From NCBI RefSeq assembly GCF_017086405.1, contig NZ_CP070973.1, positions 6,666,739 to 6,730,738 of the forward strand: a DNA stretch of 64,000 bases, given 5' to 3'. The translations under genes and the position numbers were made by a program. The notes below the pieces were generated by a model, which was given only the letters and a program-made list of their open reading frames with translations, did not search any database and had not been told where the DNA came from. Shown here in pieces: positions 28,426-38,768 of the stretch (position 1 is the first letter of the stretch; every line of letters starts with the position of its first letter). This DNA is from Mycobacterium gordonae (GTDB lineage: Bacteria; Actinomycetota; Actinomycetes; Mycobacteriales; Mycobacteriaceae).

Positions 28426-30378
28426 GTGACCGCCAACGATGCCGAACAGCCGTCGTCTTACCCACCCCCGGCCCAGTTCGCCGAGCAGGCCAACGCTCGG
28501 CCGGAGCTGTACGAGCAGGCCGAAGAAGACCGACTGGCGTTCTGGGCCGCACAGGCCGACCGGCTGTCCTGGGCGACGCCGTATACCGAAGTTCTGGACT
28601 GGTCGGACGCGCCGTTCGCCAAGTGGTTTGTCGGCGGCAAGCTCAACGTCGCCTACAACTGCGTGGATCGCCACGTGGAGGCGGGCAACGGTGACCGGGT
28701 CGCCATCCACTGGGAAGGCGAACCGCAGGACCACCGCCGCACCCTGACCTATGCGGACCTGCAGCAGGAGGTCTGCAAGACCGCCAACGCACTGACCGAC
28801 CTGGGTCTGGTCGCCGGTGACCGGGTGGCCATCTACCTGCCGCTCATCCCCGAAGCGGTCATCGCGATGCTGGCCTGCGCGCGGTTGGGCATCATGCACA
28901 GCGTGGTGTTCGGCGGCTTCACCGCGCACGCGCTGCGGACCCGGATCGCCGACGCCCAGGCCAAGCTGCTGATCACCGCGGACGGGCAGTTCCGCCGCGG
29001 CAAGCCGGCGCCGTTGAAGGACGCCGCCGACGAAGCGTTATCGGTCGACGACAGCCCCGTCGAACATGTTCTGGTGGTGCGGCGCACCGGAGTCGACGTC
29101 TCCTGGGACGACGATCGCGACCTGTGGTGGCATGACGTCGTCGACAAAGCCTCACCCGAGCACACCGCCGAGGCGTTCGACGCCGAGCAGCCGTTGTTCC
29201 TGCTGTACACGTCGGGCACCACCGGCAAGCCGAAGGGGATCGTGCACACCAGCGGCGGGTACCTGACGCAGTGCGCGTACACGATGGACGCCATCTTCGA
29301 CGTCAAGCCGGAGACCGACGTGTTCTGGTGCACCGCCGACATCGGCTGGGTCACCGGGCACACCTACGGCGTCTACGGCCCGTTGTCCAACGGCGTCACC
29401 GAAGTCCTGTACGAGGGCACACCCAACGCGCCCACCCAGCACCGACACTTCGAGATCATCGAAAAGTACGGCGTCACAATCTATTACACCGCACCGACAC
29501 TGATCAGGACCTTCATGAAGTGGGGCCGCGAGATCCCGGACGCGCATGATCTGTCGAGTATCCGACTACTCGGTTCGGTCGGCGAGATCATCAACCCGGA
29601 GGCATGGCGGTGGTACCGCGACGTCATCGGCGGGGGCGGGGTGCCGGTCGTCGACACCTGGTGGCAGACCGAAACCGGCTCGGCGATGATCTCCCCACTG
29701 CCCGGCGTCAGCGAGGTCAAACCCGGCTCGGCGATGACGCCGCTGCCCGGCATCTCGGCCAAGATCGTCGACGACCACGGCGAGCAGCTACCACCGGACG
29801 AAGACGGCGAAACCCACGTCACCGGCTACCTCGTGCTGGACCAGCCGTGGCCGTCGATGCTGCGCGGCATCTGGGGTGATCCCGAGCGGTACCGCAAGAC
29901 CTACTGGTCCAAGTTCGCCGACAAGGGCTACTACTTCGCCGGGGACGGTGCCCGCTTCGACCCGGACGGCGCCATCTGGGTACTGGGCCGCATCGACGAC
30001 GTGATGAACATCTCCGGGCACCGCATCTCCACCGCGGAAGTCGAGTCGGCACTCGTCGGGCACCGCGGGGTGGCCGAGGCCGCGGTGGTGGGCGTCACCG
30101 ACGACACCACCGGCCAGGCCATCTGCGCGTTCGTCGTGCTGCGCTCCAACTACGAAGTCAGCGAAGGCACCGTCGAAGAGTTGCGGGCCGAGGTGGCCCA
30201 CGAGATCTCGCCGATCGCCAAGCCGCGCGAGGTGCACATCGTGCCGGAGCTACCCAAGACCCGCAGCGGCAAGATCATGCGCCGGTTGTTGCGCGACGTG
30301 GCCGAGAACCGTGACCTGGGGGACACGTCAACGTTGTTGGACCCCAACGTGTTCGACGCGATCCGCGAGGCGAAGTAG
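28426..30378 (+). CDS. acs: Acetyl-CoA synthetase
   Basis: GTG 28426, 650 aa (Rv3667 is 651). ANL superfamily motifs: YTSGTTGKPKGIVHT (A3), GWVTGHTYGVYGPL, WWQTETG (A5), YYFAGDGARFDPDGAIWVLGRIDD (A8 hinge region) and PKTRSGKIMRRLL (A10). In A10 the Lys is the catalytic residue acetylated by the cAMP-responsive acetyltransferase in mycobacteria. It converts acetate, ATP and CoA to acetyl-CoA in the cytoplasm. It ends one base from the convergent protease gene. Confidence 0.97.
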   Translation: MTANDAEQPSSYPPPAQFAEQANARPELYEQAEEDRLAFWAAQADRLSWATPYTEVLDWSDAPFAKWFVGGKLNVAYNCVDRHVEAGNGDRVAIHWEGEPQDHRRTLTYADLQQEVCKTANALTDLGLVAGDRVAIYLPLIPEAVIAMLACARLGIMHSVVFGGFTAHALRTRIADAQAKLLITADGQFRRGKPAPLKDAADEALSVDDSPVEHVLVVRRTGVDVSWDDDRDLWWHDVVDKASPEHTAEAFDAEQPLFLLYTSGTTGKPKGIVHTSGGYLTQCAYTMDAIFDVKPETDVFWCTADIGWVTGHTYGVYGPLSNGVTEVLYEGTPNAPTQHRHFEIIEKYGVTIYYTAPTLIRTFMKWGREIPDAHDLSSIRLLGSVGEIINPEAWRWYRDVIGGGGVPVVDTWWQTETGSAMISPLPGVSEVKPGSAMTPLPGISAKIVDDHGEQLPPDEDGETHVTGYLVLDQPWPSMLRGIWGDPERYRKTYWSKFADKGYYFAGDGARFDPDGAIWVLGRIDDVMNISGHRISTAEVESALVGHRGVAEAAVVGVTDDTTGQAICAFVVLRSNYEVSEGTVEELRAEVAHEISPIAKPREVHIVPELPKTRSGKIMRRLLRDVAENRDLGDTSTLLDPNVFDAIREAK

Positions 30379-30379
30379 C

Positions 30380-31123
30380 TCAGCCGACCGGAACGAACCC
30401 GGAGCCGGGGCGGTTCTTGGCGACGATGTCGGCCAGGTCGGTGTTGATCGACATGACCACCGCCGGTGTGTGCAGCGGGATGTATTTGGTGACGCAGCTG
30501 GGCAGGCTGTCACTGAAGGCGCCGTGGATCATTCCGACCAGCAGGTTGTCCACCGTCACCGGAGCCCCGGAGTCACCCGGTCCACCGCAGACCTGCATGA
30601 GAATGCTGCCGGGGTCCTGGCCCGGCCCCCAGGTGACACCGCAGGAGTTGCCGGTGGTGCGGCCCTGCTTGCACGCCACCTGACCGAACACCGGTTCCGG
30701 GCCGATGCCGTTGATGGCAAAGCCGTTGACGTTGTTCACCGGGTTCACCTTGGCCGGATCGAACTTGATCACCGCGTAGTCCAGCCCGTCGTTGCCGGCC
30801 ACCATCGTGCCGATCTGGCCGTGACTCTCGGCGTCCTCGGCCGCAACCGGCGCGCCCGGACCACCGCAGTGCGCCGAGGTGAATCCGATGAGGTCGCCGA
30901 ACTTGTCGTGGCCGATCGCGGTCAGCGTGCACAGCGTGCCGGTATTGACGACGATGCCGGACCCACCGCCCAACGCCACCTTGTCGTCGGCGGACGCGGC
31001 GTTGGCCGGCAAGAACAGGAGGCCCAACACAACGGCCAGAATGGCCACGGCAGAAGCCGATTTCGCGGTCGGTTTCGAGCCGCCGGGCGCCTGCTGCAAA
31101 GTGATACCCCGTTCGATCGTCAA
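30380..31123 (-). CDS. Secreted chymotrypsin-fold serine protease (Rv3668c-like)
   Basis: 247 aa from a TTG start; the exact start is uncertain (Rv3668c is about 232 aa). A hydrophobic export segment (SAVAILAVVLGLLFLPANAASA) is followed by the S1 triad: FTSAHCGG (His), GLDYAVIKF (Asp) and CGGPGDSGAPV (Ser), with flanking Cys residues consistent with streptogrisin-like disulfides. It is predicted to be periplasmic or secreted. It converges on acs and diverges from the holin-like gene at 31319. Confidence 0.9.
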   Translation of the reverse strand: MTIERGITLQQAPGGSKPTAKSASAVAILAVVLGLLFLPANAASADDKVALGGGSGIVVNTGTLCTLTAIGHDKFGDLIGFTSAHCGGPGAPVAAEDAESHGQIGTMVAGNDGLDYAVIKFDPAKVNPVNNVNGFAINGIGPEPVFGQVACKQGRTTGNSCGVTWGPGQDPGSILMQVCGGPGDSGAPVTVDNLLVGMIHGAFSDSLPSCVTKYIPLHTPAVVMSINTDLADIVAKNRPGSGFVPVG

Positions 31124-31318
31124 AGACTGGCGTGAGATCTCAGGCCAGTGGGCCAGTGTAGAGGATCAATGCATCCTGTCCGCCGCGCTTGCGACGGCCA
31201 TCGGCTGGCCTCGTCCGGCCTCGTCTTGTCCCGGGGCCCATGGCAACATGAACCGCGACGACGCGCACTGCGCGGTTCAGCGGGACACCGACGAGCCGCG
31301 AAACGGAGAGGACCGTCT

Positions 31319-31861
31319 GTGAGCAAACCCGATCGCAAGACCGGTGTGCCGAGCACGCTGACCACGATCCCGTTGACCGACCCGCACGCCAGGGCGGGCG
31401 AGCCGTCGGTCGGCGATCTGATCAAAGACGTCACCACCCAGATGTCGACCCTCGTGCGCGCCGAGGTCGAGCTGGCCCGCGCCGAGATCACCCGGGACGT
31501 CAAAAAGGGTCTGACCGGCAGCGTCTTCTTCATCTCCGCGCTGGTAGTGCTGTTCTACTCGACGTTCTTCTTCTTCTTTTTCCTCGCCGAACTGCTGGAC
31601 AGCTGGCTGTGGCGCTGGGCCGCTTTCCTCATCGTCTTCGCGATCATGGTCGTCGTCACGGTCGCGCTGGCCCTGTTCGGGTTCTTGAAGGTCCGTCGGA
31701 TCCGCGGCCCCCAGAAGACGATCGAATCCGTGAAAGAGGCGCGCACCGCCTTCGCGCCGGGGCACGACAAGACACCGGCCGGCCCCAAGCAGCTCCCCGA
31801 ACACCACGGCAAACACGAGAAGCCGGAGAGCAACCCTCCCACCGACCCCTCGGGCTGGTAA
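31319..31861 (+). CDS. Holin-X-like membrane protein (phage holin superfamily III type)
   Basis: GTG 31319 follows GGAGAGG and gives 180 aa (Rv3669 is 172). An amphipathic helix with LVRAEVELARAEITRDVKKG precedes two membrane segments, the first ending in an unusual Phe run (TFFFFFFLAEL) and the second AAFLIVFAIMVVVTVALALFG. A charged tail ends the protein. This arrangement matches the Actino_Holin-X family, found in many non-phage actinobacterial loci. Its stop TAA is immediately followed by the GTG of ephE, so the two are coupled. Confidence 0.88.
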   Translation: MSKPDRKTGVPSTLTTIPLTDPHARAGEPSVGDLIKDVTTQMSTLVRAEVELARAEITRDVKKGLTGSVFFISALVVLFYSTFFFFFFLAELLDSWLWRWAAFLIVFAIMVVVTVALALFGFLKVRRIRGPQKTIESVKEARTAFAPGHDKTPAGPKQLPEHHGKHEKPESNPPTDPSGW

Positions 31862-32815
31862 GTGCCGGCTCCTGATCCGTCGATCGTCCGCATCGACGGG
31901 CCTTGGCGCCATGTGGATGTGCACGCCAACGGCATCCGGTTCCACGTCGTCGAAGCCGACGCCGACAACTCCAACGGCGCAGCTACCGGCCGACCGCTCG
32001 TGATGTTGCTGCACGGTTTCGGGTCCTTCTGGTGGTCGTGGCGTCACCAGTTGCGTGCGCTGACCGGCGCCCGGGTGGTCGCGGTCGACCTGCGGGGTTA
32101 CGGCGGCAGCGACAAGCCGCCCCGCGGCTATGACGGTTGGACGCTGGCCGGTGACACCGCCGGACTCATTCGCGCCCTTGGGCATTCGTCGGCGATGTTG
32201 ATCGGCCACGCCGACGGCGGGCTGGCCTGCTGGGCCACCGCACTGCTGCATTCGCGGCTGGTGCGCGGTATCGCCCTGGTTAGCTCACCGCATCCGGCGG
32301 CATTGCGGCGGTCCACGCTGACCCGTAGGGACCAGAGCCGCGCGCTGCTACCGACACTGTTGCGTTACCAGTCGCCGCTGCTGCCGGAGCGGCTGCTGAC
32401 CAGACACAACGGCGCCGAGATCGAACGCCTCGTCCGCAGCCGCAGTGGCACCAAATGGATTGGCTCCGAGGATTATTCGCAGACGATCCGGTACCTGCGC
32501 CAGGCCATCCAGATTCCGGGTGCCGCGCACTGCGCACTGGAGTATCAGCGATGGGCGGTGCGCAGCCAGCTGCGCGGCGAGGGCCACCGCTTCATCAAGT
32601 CCACCACGGCGCAACTGGCCGTACCGCTGCTGCACATCCGCGGCGACGCCGATCCTTACGTCCTGGCCGCACCGGTCGAACGCACCCAGCGCTACGCACC
32701 CCACGGCCGCTATGTATCCGTCGCCGCCGCTGGACATTTCAGCCACGAGGAGGCGCCCGAAGAGATCAACCGGCACCTGATGCGATTCCTGCGGAAGGTG
32801 CACCCGGTCAGCTGA
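31862..32815 (+). CDS. ephE: Epoxide hydrolase EphE
   Basis: 317 aa alpha/beta hydrolase. HGFGSFWW gives the oxyanion HG region, GHADGG near residue 116 has Asp in the nucleophile position (diagnostic for epoxide hydrolases rather than esterases), GDADPY is the acid region and AAGHFSHEEAPE carries the catalytic His. EDYSQTIRYLRQ may supply the cap tyrosine. Corresponds to Rv3670. It is cytoplasmic and could detoxify lipid epoxides. Its 3' end overlaps the convergent marP gene by 8 bases. Confidence 0.93.
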   Translation: MPAPDPSIVRIDGPWRHVDVHANGIRFHVVEADADNSNGAATGRPLVMLLHGFGSFWWSWRHQLRALTGARVVAVDLRGYGGSDKPPRGYDGWTLAGDTAGLIRALGHSSAMLIGHADGGLACWATALLHSRLVRGIALVSSPHPAALRRSTLTRRDQSRALLPTLLRYQSPLLPERLLTRHNGAEIERLVRSRSGTKWIGSEDYSQTIRYLRQAIQIPGAAHCALEYQRWAVRSQLRGEGHRFIKSTTAQLAVPLLHIRGDADPYVLAAPVERTQRYAPHGRYVSVAAAGHFSHEEAPEEINRHLMRFLRKVHPVS

Positions 32816-34001
32816 CGCAGGCCCCGGTGCTCACCTGCGCGGTGGCGCCGATCTTGGACAGCTGGCCGGCCACTTCCTCGGCCGTCAGCACGAACCCGGT
32901 GTCCGCGTCGTCCACGGCTGCGCCGAATACCACGCCGAGCACGCGGCCGTCGAGGTCGATGAGCGGCCCGCCGGAATCGCCCTGTTCCACATTCGCCCGG
33001 ATCGTGTAGACGTCGCGAGTGACCTGCTGCGGGCTGCGGTAGATATCCGGCCCACTGAGCTTGATGACTTCCCGGATCCGGGCCGGGGTGGCGGTGAAGT
33101 TGCCACCCCCCGGATAGCCCAGCACCACCACGTCGGTACCGGTTTTTGCGGGAGTGTCGTCGAATACCAGCGGCGTCGACGGCAATCCCGGGACGGCCAG
33201 GATCGCGATGTCCACCTGGGGGTCGTATGACACCACCGTGGCGTCGTAGTTCTTGCCGTTGGCCTGCAACGAGACACTGCTGGAGCCGGCCACCACGTGC
33301 GCGTTGGTCATCACCCGCTCGGGTGAGATCACGAAACCGGTGCCTTCCAGCACCTTCTGACAGCTCGGCGCCAGGCTGCGGATCTTGACCACGCTCGGCG
33401 CGGTGGCCGCCACCACCGGATTGTTGACCAGCGCCGGATCCGGTGACGCCACCGGGATCACCGGCGTACGGCTGAACGGCTCCAGCACCGCGGGCAGACC
33501 CGAGGTGTTCAGCAGCGCGGACAGCCGCTTGGGCACCGTCTTCAGCCAGGTCGGCGCAACCTCGTTGACCTCGGCCAACACCCGCGAACCCCGCACCGCG
33601 GCGGCCAGTTCTGGCTGATCTTTCGATTGGGTCAACGGGGTCGCCAGCAGCCAGGCCGCGGTCAGCACCACCATCAACTGCACGCCGACGCCAATGACCG
33701 AGTCGACGGTGCGGATCGGCCGGTTGCGGATCGCGCCGCGAACCGCTCGCCCCAACACCACGCCGGCGACCTCACCGACCACCACCAGCGCCAGGATCAG
33801 AAACAGCGCCGCGAACAACTTGGCCCGCGGGGCCGCGATGTGGCTGACGATGTGCGGTGCCAGCAACACCCCGGCCACCGCGCCCAGCACCACGCCGGCG
33901 AACGAGAGCACCGACCCCAGGGCGCCGGAACGCCAGCCGGAGATCGCGGCGATGAACGCGACCGCCAGCACGGCGATGTCCAGCCATTGCGAGGGCGTCA
34001 T
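32808..34001 (-). CDS. marP: Membrane serine protease MarP
   Basis: ATG 34001 (MTPSQWLDIAVLAV) gives 397 aa, identical in length to Rv3671c, so the numbering agrees: His in TNAHVV (235), Asp in VDIAIL (264), Ser in GDSGGPL (343, checked at 32973-32975). ATG 34010 would add three residues and overlap the upstream stop as ATGA. Four N-terminal membrane helices resembling CvpA (residues 1-130) are followed by the periplasmic chymotrypsin-like domain. Cys in APSCQK and GACVS form the regulatory disulfide known for MarP. MarP is needed for acid resistance and cleaves the peptidoglycan hydrolase RipA in M. tuberculosis. Confidence 0.96.
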   Translation of the reverse strand: MTPSQWLDIAVLAVAFIAAISGWRSGALGSVLSFAGVVLGAVAGVLLAPHIVSHIAAPRAKLFAALFLILALVVVGEVAGVVLGRAVRGAIRNRPIRTVDSVIGVGVQLMVVLTAAWLLATPLTQSKDQPELAAAVRGSRVLAEVNEVAPTWLKTVPKRLSALLNTSGLPAVLEPFSRTPVIPVASPDPALVNNPVVAATAPSVVKIRSLAPSCQKVLEGTGFVISPERVMTNAHVVAGSSSVSLQANGKNYDATVVSYDPQVDIAILAVPGLPSTPLVFDDTPAKTGTDVVVLGYPGGGNFTATPARIREVIKLSGPDIYRSPQQVTRDVYTIRANVEQGDSGGPLIDLDGRVLGVVFGAAVDDADTGFVLTAEEVAGQLSKIGATAQVSTGACVS

Positions 34002-34006
34002 GGTAT

Positions 34007-34822
34007 TCATCGCAATCCACCTCGCGACGCATCGGAGTCCCCGACCAGTGCCATCGCGTCGTCCAACTCGCGCATTTCGCCGATGTCCCAGGGCTGGGCC
34101 CAGCCCGCCACGTCGAGAACCGCCGAGATCACCTGGCCAGTGAAACCCCACACCAGCATCTGGTTCAGCAGAAACGCCGGTCCGGCCCAGCGCCGTCCCA
34201 AGGTGCCGCGGTAGACCATCAGCCGATTCTCCGGGTTGATGAAGGCGCGCACCGGGACCCGCGCCACGATCGCGGTTTCGGCGTCGTTGACGACCGTCAC
34301 CGGTCCGGGATCCGGTGAGTAGGCCAGCACCGGGACGACGTGGAAGCGCGACGGGGCGATGAAGGTGCGTTCCATGGTCGCCAGCGGCCGCAATCGGTCG
34401 ACGTCGATGCCCGTCTCCTCGCGCGCCTCGCGCAACGCCGTGGCAACCGGGCCGTCGTCGTCGGGGTCGGACGCGCCGCCGGGGAAGGCTGCCTGGCCGG
34501 CATGGTGGCGCAGGGTCGACGCCCGCACGGTCAGCAGCAGGTCGGCGTCGTCGGGAAGCCCGCCCCCGGCCGCGCCGGATTCCGGCCCCGAGAACAGCAC
34601 CAGGACGGCGGCATCCCGCCCACCTCGACCCAGCGACTTGGCCGCCGTCACCATCGCCAGCACGTCGGCCGGCAGGCGGCGACGGAACGCATCGGGGATC
34701 TGGTCGACGTTGTCGATCAGCGGCCGCAACCAGGCCGGGCCGGCGTCGGGGGTCAGGGCGACCGTCCGGCGCTCGCGCGCAGTACCCGCAGCAGTCACCG
34801 GCACCTCATTCGGTTCGCTCAC
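34007..34822 (-). CDS. NUDIX hydrolase (CoA pyrophosphatase-like)
   Basis: 271 aa (Rv3672c is 273). The Nudix box reads PGGASDPDDDGPVATALREA then REETGI, with the REXXEE core intact. Upstream RHHAGQAAFPGG fits the NudL/CoAse subgroup signature. The C-terminal helix region YRGTLGRRWAGPAFLLN is also subgroup-like. Cleavage of nucleoside diphosphate-linked substrates such as CoA is inferred. It is cotranscribed with marP, the thioredoxin-like gene and nth (spacings 5-12 bases). Confidence 0.92.
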   Translation of the reverse strand: MSEPNEVPVTAAGTARERRTVALTPDAGPAWLRPLIDNVDQIPDAFRRRLPADVLAMVTAAKSLGRGGRDAAVLVLFSGPESGAAGGGLPDDADLLLTVRASTLRHHAGQAAFPGGASDPDDDGPVATALREAREETGIDVDRLRPLATMERTFIAPSRFHVVPVLAYSPDPGPVTVVNDAETAIVARVPVRAFINPENRLMVYRGTLGRRWAGPAFLLNQMLVWGFTGQVISAVLDVAGWAQPWDIGEMRELDDAMALVGDSDASRGGLR

Positions 34823-34828
34823 CCCGCC

Positions 34829-35467
34829 TCACTCCCCGACCGCGGCCGCGATCTCGTCGGCGCTGTCGAATGCCCGCGGCAGGGTCTGCGCAACGCTACC
34901 GTCCGGCCGCAACACCACCGTCGCGGGCATCACATTTGCCACCCGCAGCGCAGCCGCCACCCGGCGGCGGCCGTCCTGCAGCGTCGGCAGATGAACCCCC
35001 AGCTCGGCCAACCGCAGCAGGGCAGCGGTCTCATTCTCGTCCTGATGCACCGTCACCACCATCACGTCGGACCCCGCCCGACGTTGATACTCGGCCATCG
35101 CCGGCAGCTCGGCAGCGCAAGGCCCACACCAGTACGCCCAGAGATTGATCACCACCCGCCGTCCGGCCAGTGCCTGCGCCACGTCGACCGCGGCGCCGTC
35201 GGCCGCACACTCCACCACCACCCCGCGCAGGGCCGGGACGCCCGGCCCGTCACCTGCGGCCGGGCAGGGGGCCAGATCCGCCCGCCGGCGCGGTTCGACC
35301 AGCGCCTGCGGGGTGTCGGCGTCCCGATGCTCGCGCCCGGCCGGCCCCGCGGTGGTGGTCTTCGGGGCGGCGTCGTCACGCAGCTGCGCGACCAGCGCCA
35401 CGACCAGAGCGGCCACCACCGCCACGACCGCAACGGTCCAGCGGGCAGCACCGGAAAGCCCCTTCAT
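34829..35467 (-). CDS. Membrane-anchored thioredoxin-like (TlpA/ResA-type) protein
   Basis: ATG 35467 lies 11 bases after the nth stop and starts a membrane anchor (WTVAVVAVVAALVVALVAQL); 212 aa. The periplasmic part holds INLWAYWCGPCAAELPAM with the WCGPC redox centre and a cis-Pro region (VMPATVVLRPDG). A further Cys pair (DLAPCPAAG, VVVECAADG) lies before the active site. Corresponds to Rv3673c. It probably reduces or exchanges disulfides of envelope proteins; the adjacent MarP carries a regulatory disulfide, so a link is possible but not shown. Confidence 0.92.
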   Translation of the reverse strand: MKGLSGAARWTVAVVAVVAALVVALVAQLRDDAAPKTTTAGPAGREHRDADTPQALVEPRRRADLAPCPAAGDGPGVPALRGVVVECAADGAAVDVAQALAGRRVVINLWAYWCGPCAAELPAMAEYQRRAGSDVMVVTVHQDENETAALLRLAELGVHLPTLQDGRRRVAAALRVANVMPATVVLRPDGSVAQTLPRAFDSADEIAAAVGE

Positions 35468-35478
35468 GCCCGGCTCGG

Positions 35479-36267
<789 letters not shown>

Positions 36268-36311
36268 CTACGACAGAGTACTGATTTCGTGATCTGGCTG
36301 AGACCTTGGCC

Positions 36312-36707
36312 ATGTTTACTCTTTGTGTGTTGTGGTTGCTGGTGGCCTGCATCCCGGCGTTGCTGATGTTGGCGACGCTCGGGCTCGGGCGGCTGGAAAG
36401 GTCGCTCACCCATGACACCGTGTCAGCCTCGGATGTGGCTGATTTTCTCGACCACGCCGACGCCGTCGACGTCCGTACGCTGGCCCGCGAGGGCATGCCG
36501 GAAGCGCTGGAGTTGCTGCACCGCCGCCAGTCGCTCGGAGTGGAAGCCGCCCCGGCGCCACGAGCGCTCACCGGACGACATCACGTCGAGACTTTCTTCG
36601 CCGCCGACATGGTCGGCCGCATCGAATCCGGCCTGCCCACCCGCATCCAAGGGCGGTATGTGACCAACACGCAGTTTACGGTGACCCGACACATTAATCG
36701 TGTGTAG
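36312..36707 (+). CDS. Rv3675-type small membrane protein
   Basis: ATG 36312, 131 aa (Rv3675 is about 125). The N-terminal segment MFTLCVLWLLVACIPALLMLATLGL is a membrane anchor; the rest is a soluble cytoplasmic or periplasmic tail with DVADFLDHADAVDVRTLAREG and a GRYVTNTQFT end. No catalytic motif. It is conserved upstream of crp in mycobacteria. The weak ribosome site suggests low expression. Confidence 0.85.
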   Translation: MFTLCVLWLLVACIPALLMLATLGLGRLERSLTHDTVSASDVADFLDHADAVDVRTLAREGMPEALELLHRRQSLGVEAAPAPRALTGRHHVETFFAADMVGRIESGLPTRIQGRYVTNTQFTVTRHINRV

Positions 36708-36815
36708 CGTTGGCAGGCCGCACCGTTTGGCCTACGTTTAGACTCGTGTCGGCCGTCACAGTTTGGCCTGCCCGTATCAACTTCGTTCGAAACTGAAGAG
36801 GCAAGAAGAGGCAAC

Positions 36816-37490
36816 GTGGACGAGATCCTGGCAAGGGCCGGAATCTTTCAAGGGGTTGAGCCCAGCGCAGTCGCCGCACTGACCAAGCAGTTGCAGCCCG
36901 TCGACTTCCCCCGTGGACACACCGTATTCGCCGAGGGCGAACCGGGTGACCGGCTGTACATCATCGTCGCGGGCAAGGTGAAGATCGGCCGTCGCTCACC
37001 TGATGGACGAGAGAACCTGCTCACCATCATGGGCCCGTCGGACATGTTCGGCGAGCTGTCGATCTTCGACCCGGGACCCCGGACGTCCAGCGCGACGACG
37101 ATCACCGAGGTGCGCGCGGTCTCGATGGACCGCGACGCGCTGCGGGCCTGGATCGCCGACCGCCCGGAGATCGCCGAGCAGCTGTTGCGCGTGCTGGCCC
37201 GTCGGCTGCGGCGCACCAACAACAATCTGGCCGACCTGATCTTCACCGACGTGCCCGGCCGGGTGGCCAAGCAGCTGCTGCAGCTCGCGCAGCGTTTCGG
37301 CACCCAGGAGGGTGGCGCGATGCGGGTCACCCACGACCTGACTCAGGAGGAGATCGCCCAGCTGGTCGGCGCCTCCCGGGAGACGGTCAACAAGGCGCTG
37401 GCCGACTTCGCCCACCGCGGCTGGATCCGCCTGGAGGGTAAAAGCGTGCTGATCTCGGACTCCGAGAGACTGGCCCGCAGAGCTCGCTAG
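36816..37490 (+). CDS. crp: cAMP receptor protein (CRP, Rv3676)
   Basis: GTG 36816 after an AGAGGCAAGAAGAGGC stretch, 224 aa, nearly identical to the remembered Rv3676 sequence. The cyclic-nucleotide domain includes [20 protein letters not shown] (phosphate-binding cassette), then the long dimer helix and a C-terminal winged helix with [20 protein letters not shown] as the HTH. A global transcription regulator responding to cAMP. The 108-bp upstream region has no clean TGTGA-N6-TCACA site; TGTCGGCCGTCACA near 36750 is only a partial match. Confidence 0.97.
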   Translation: MDEILARAGIFQGVEPSAVAALTKQLQPVDFPRGHTVFAEGEPGDRLYIIVAGKVKIGRRSPDGRENLLTIMGPSDMFGELSIFDPGPRTSSATTITEVRAVSMDRDALRAWIADRPEIAEQLLRVLARRLRRTNNNLADLIFTDVPGRVAKQLLQLAQRFGTQEGGAMRVTHDLTQEEIAQLVGASRETVNKALADFAHRGWIRLEGKSVLISDSERLARRAR

Positions 37491-37509
37491 TCACGCCGAG
37501 CGGGCGCCA

Positions 37510-38295
37510 CTAGGTCCGCAGGTACTCCAGCTGGACCTGCACCGACCACTCGGCCGCGTGCCAGAGCTTCTCGTCGACGTCGGTGTAGACGTGTTCGACC
37601 ACCTGACGAGCGCTGGCGTCCTCGCCGAGTTCACGCAGCGCCGAACGCACCTGTTCCAACCGCTCGTGCCGGTGCGCCAGATAGCCTTGCGTGACGGCGT
37701 CCAGGTCCGCCAGCTCGGGGCCGTGCCCGGGCAGCACCGCACGCCGTCCCAGCCCGCGCAGCCGCTGCAGGGATTCCAGGTAGGCGGTCAGGTTGCCGTC
37801 CTCCTTGTCCATCACGGTGGTGCCGCGCCCCAGCACGGTGTCGGCCGTCAGCACCGCATCGTCTAGCACGAACGACAGCGAATCGGCGGTGTGGCCGGGT
37901 GTGGACATCACGGTGATCCTCAGACCGGCTGCGTCGATCACTTCACCGTCGAGCAGCTCGCCGCCGAACCCGCGCAGAAACCCGCTGCCCGCCGAGCGCA
38001 CTGTCGCCCCGGTGCGCGCGACCAGCTTGTCGATGCCATCGGTGTGGTCGCCATGTCGGTGACTGATCAGCACGAGGACGATCCGCCCCAAAGCGGCCAG
38101 CCGCGCGATGTGCTCGTCGTCGTCAGGTCCGGGATCGACGATCACCAACTCGTCGCTGCGCGGACCACGGAGCACCCAGGTGTTGGTGCCCTCCAGCGTC
38201 ATCAGGCCGGGGTTGTTGCACAGCAGCACCGAAGCGGTGTCGGTGACCGTCCGCAGCTGGGCGTAGGCGGGATGGGCGAGCGCTGGGTCGGCCAC
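37510..38295 (-). CDS. Metallo-beta-lactamase-fold hydrolase (LACTB2/RNase-like)
   Basis: GTG 38295 begins 5 bases after the stop of the RidA-like gene and gives 261 aa (Rv3677c is 264). Zinc ligands: ISHRHGDHTDG (HxHxDH), STPGHTADS, TADTVLG and VLPGHGPE. A helical C-terminal domain (HERLEQVRSALRELG) resembles the winged helix of LACTB2, which is an endoribonuclease in animals. The substrate here is unknown. Confidence 0.92.
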   Translation of the reverse strand: MADPALAHPAYAQLRTVTDTASVLLCNNPGLMTLEGTNTWVLRGPRSDELVIVDPGPDDDEHIARLAALGRIVLVLISHRHGDHTDGIDKLVARTGATVRSAGSGFLRGFGGELLDGEVIDAAGLRITVMSTPGHTADSLSFVLDDAVLTADTVLGRGTTVMDKEDGNLTAYLESLQRLRGLGRRAVLPGHGPELADLDAVTQGYLAHRHERLEQVRSALRELGEDASARQVVEHVYTDVDEKLWHAAEWSVQVQLEYLRT

Positions 38296-38300
38296 GGCCG

Positions 38301-38756
38301 CTACCCGACCTCCACGATCATCTCCACCTCCACCGGCGCGTCCAGCGGCAGCTCGGCGACCCCGACCGCCGAGCGCGCGTGCACGCCACTGTCGCCGAAG
38401 ACCTCTGCAAGCAGTTCCGAGGCCCCGTTGATGACGCCCGGCTGACCGTGGAAGCCGGGCGCGGAGGCGACGAAGCCCACCACCTTGACCACCCGGGTCA
38501 CCGAGTCGAGCTCCACCAGTGCATCCACGGCAGCCAGGGCGTTGAGGGCGCACACCCGTGCCAGCGCCTTACCCGCGTCCGGGGCGACGTCAGCACCGAC
38601 TTTGCCAATGGCGGCCAACTTCCCGTCCACAAATGGCAACTGGCCGGCGGTGTAGACGAGATTGCCGGTGCGCACCGCGGGCACATAGGCCGCCAGCGGC
38701 GCCACCACGTGGGGAAGCGTGAGTCCGAGTTCCTCCAGACGGGCTTTCGCGCTCAT
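38301..38756 (-). CDS. RidA/YjgF-family protein
   Basis: 151 aa, the same length as Rv3678c. GNLVYTAGQLPFVDGKL, CALNALAAVDALVEL and SRSAVGV-type end (HARSAVGVAELPLDAPVEVE) are the RidA/YER057c pattern; the catalytic Arg of deaminating RidA is present in ARSAVGV. Subgroup assignment is uncertain. Possibly deaminates reactive enamine/imine intermediates. Cotranscribed with the MBL hydrolase. Confidence 0.9.
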   Translation of the reverse strand: MSAKARLEELGLTLPHVVAPLAAYVPAVRTGNLVYTAGQLPFVDGKLAAIGKVGADVAPDAGKALARVCALNALAAVDALVELDSVTRVVKVVGFVASAPGFHGQPGVINGASELLAEVFGDSGVHARSAVGVAELPLDAPVEVEMIVEVG

Positions 38757-38768
38757 GGCACCCGGCCC

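Noticed and set aside
36740-36765. Possible CRP autoregulatory site TGTCGGCCGTCACA before crp
   Set aside because: Half-site spacing is two bases short of TGTGA-N6-TCACA and the left half is mismatched.
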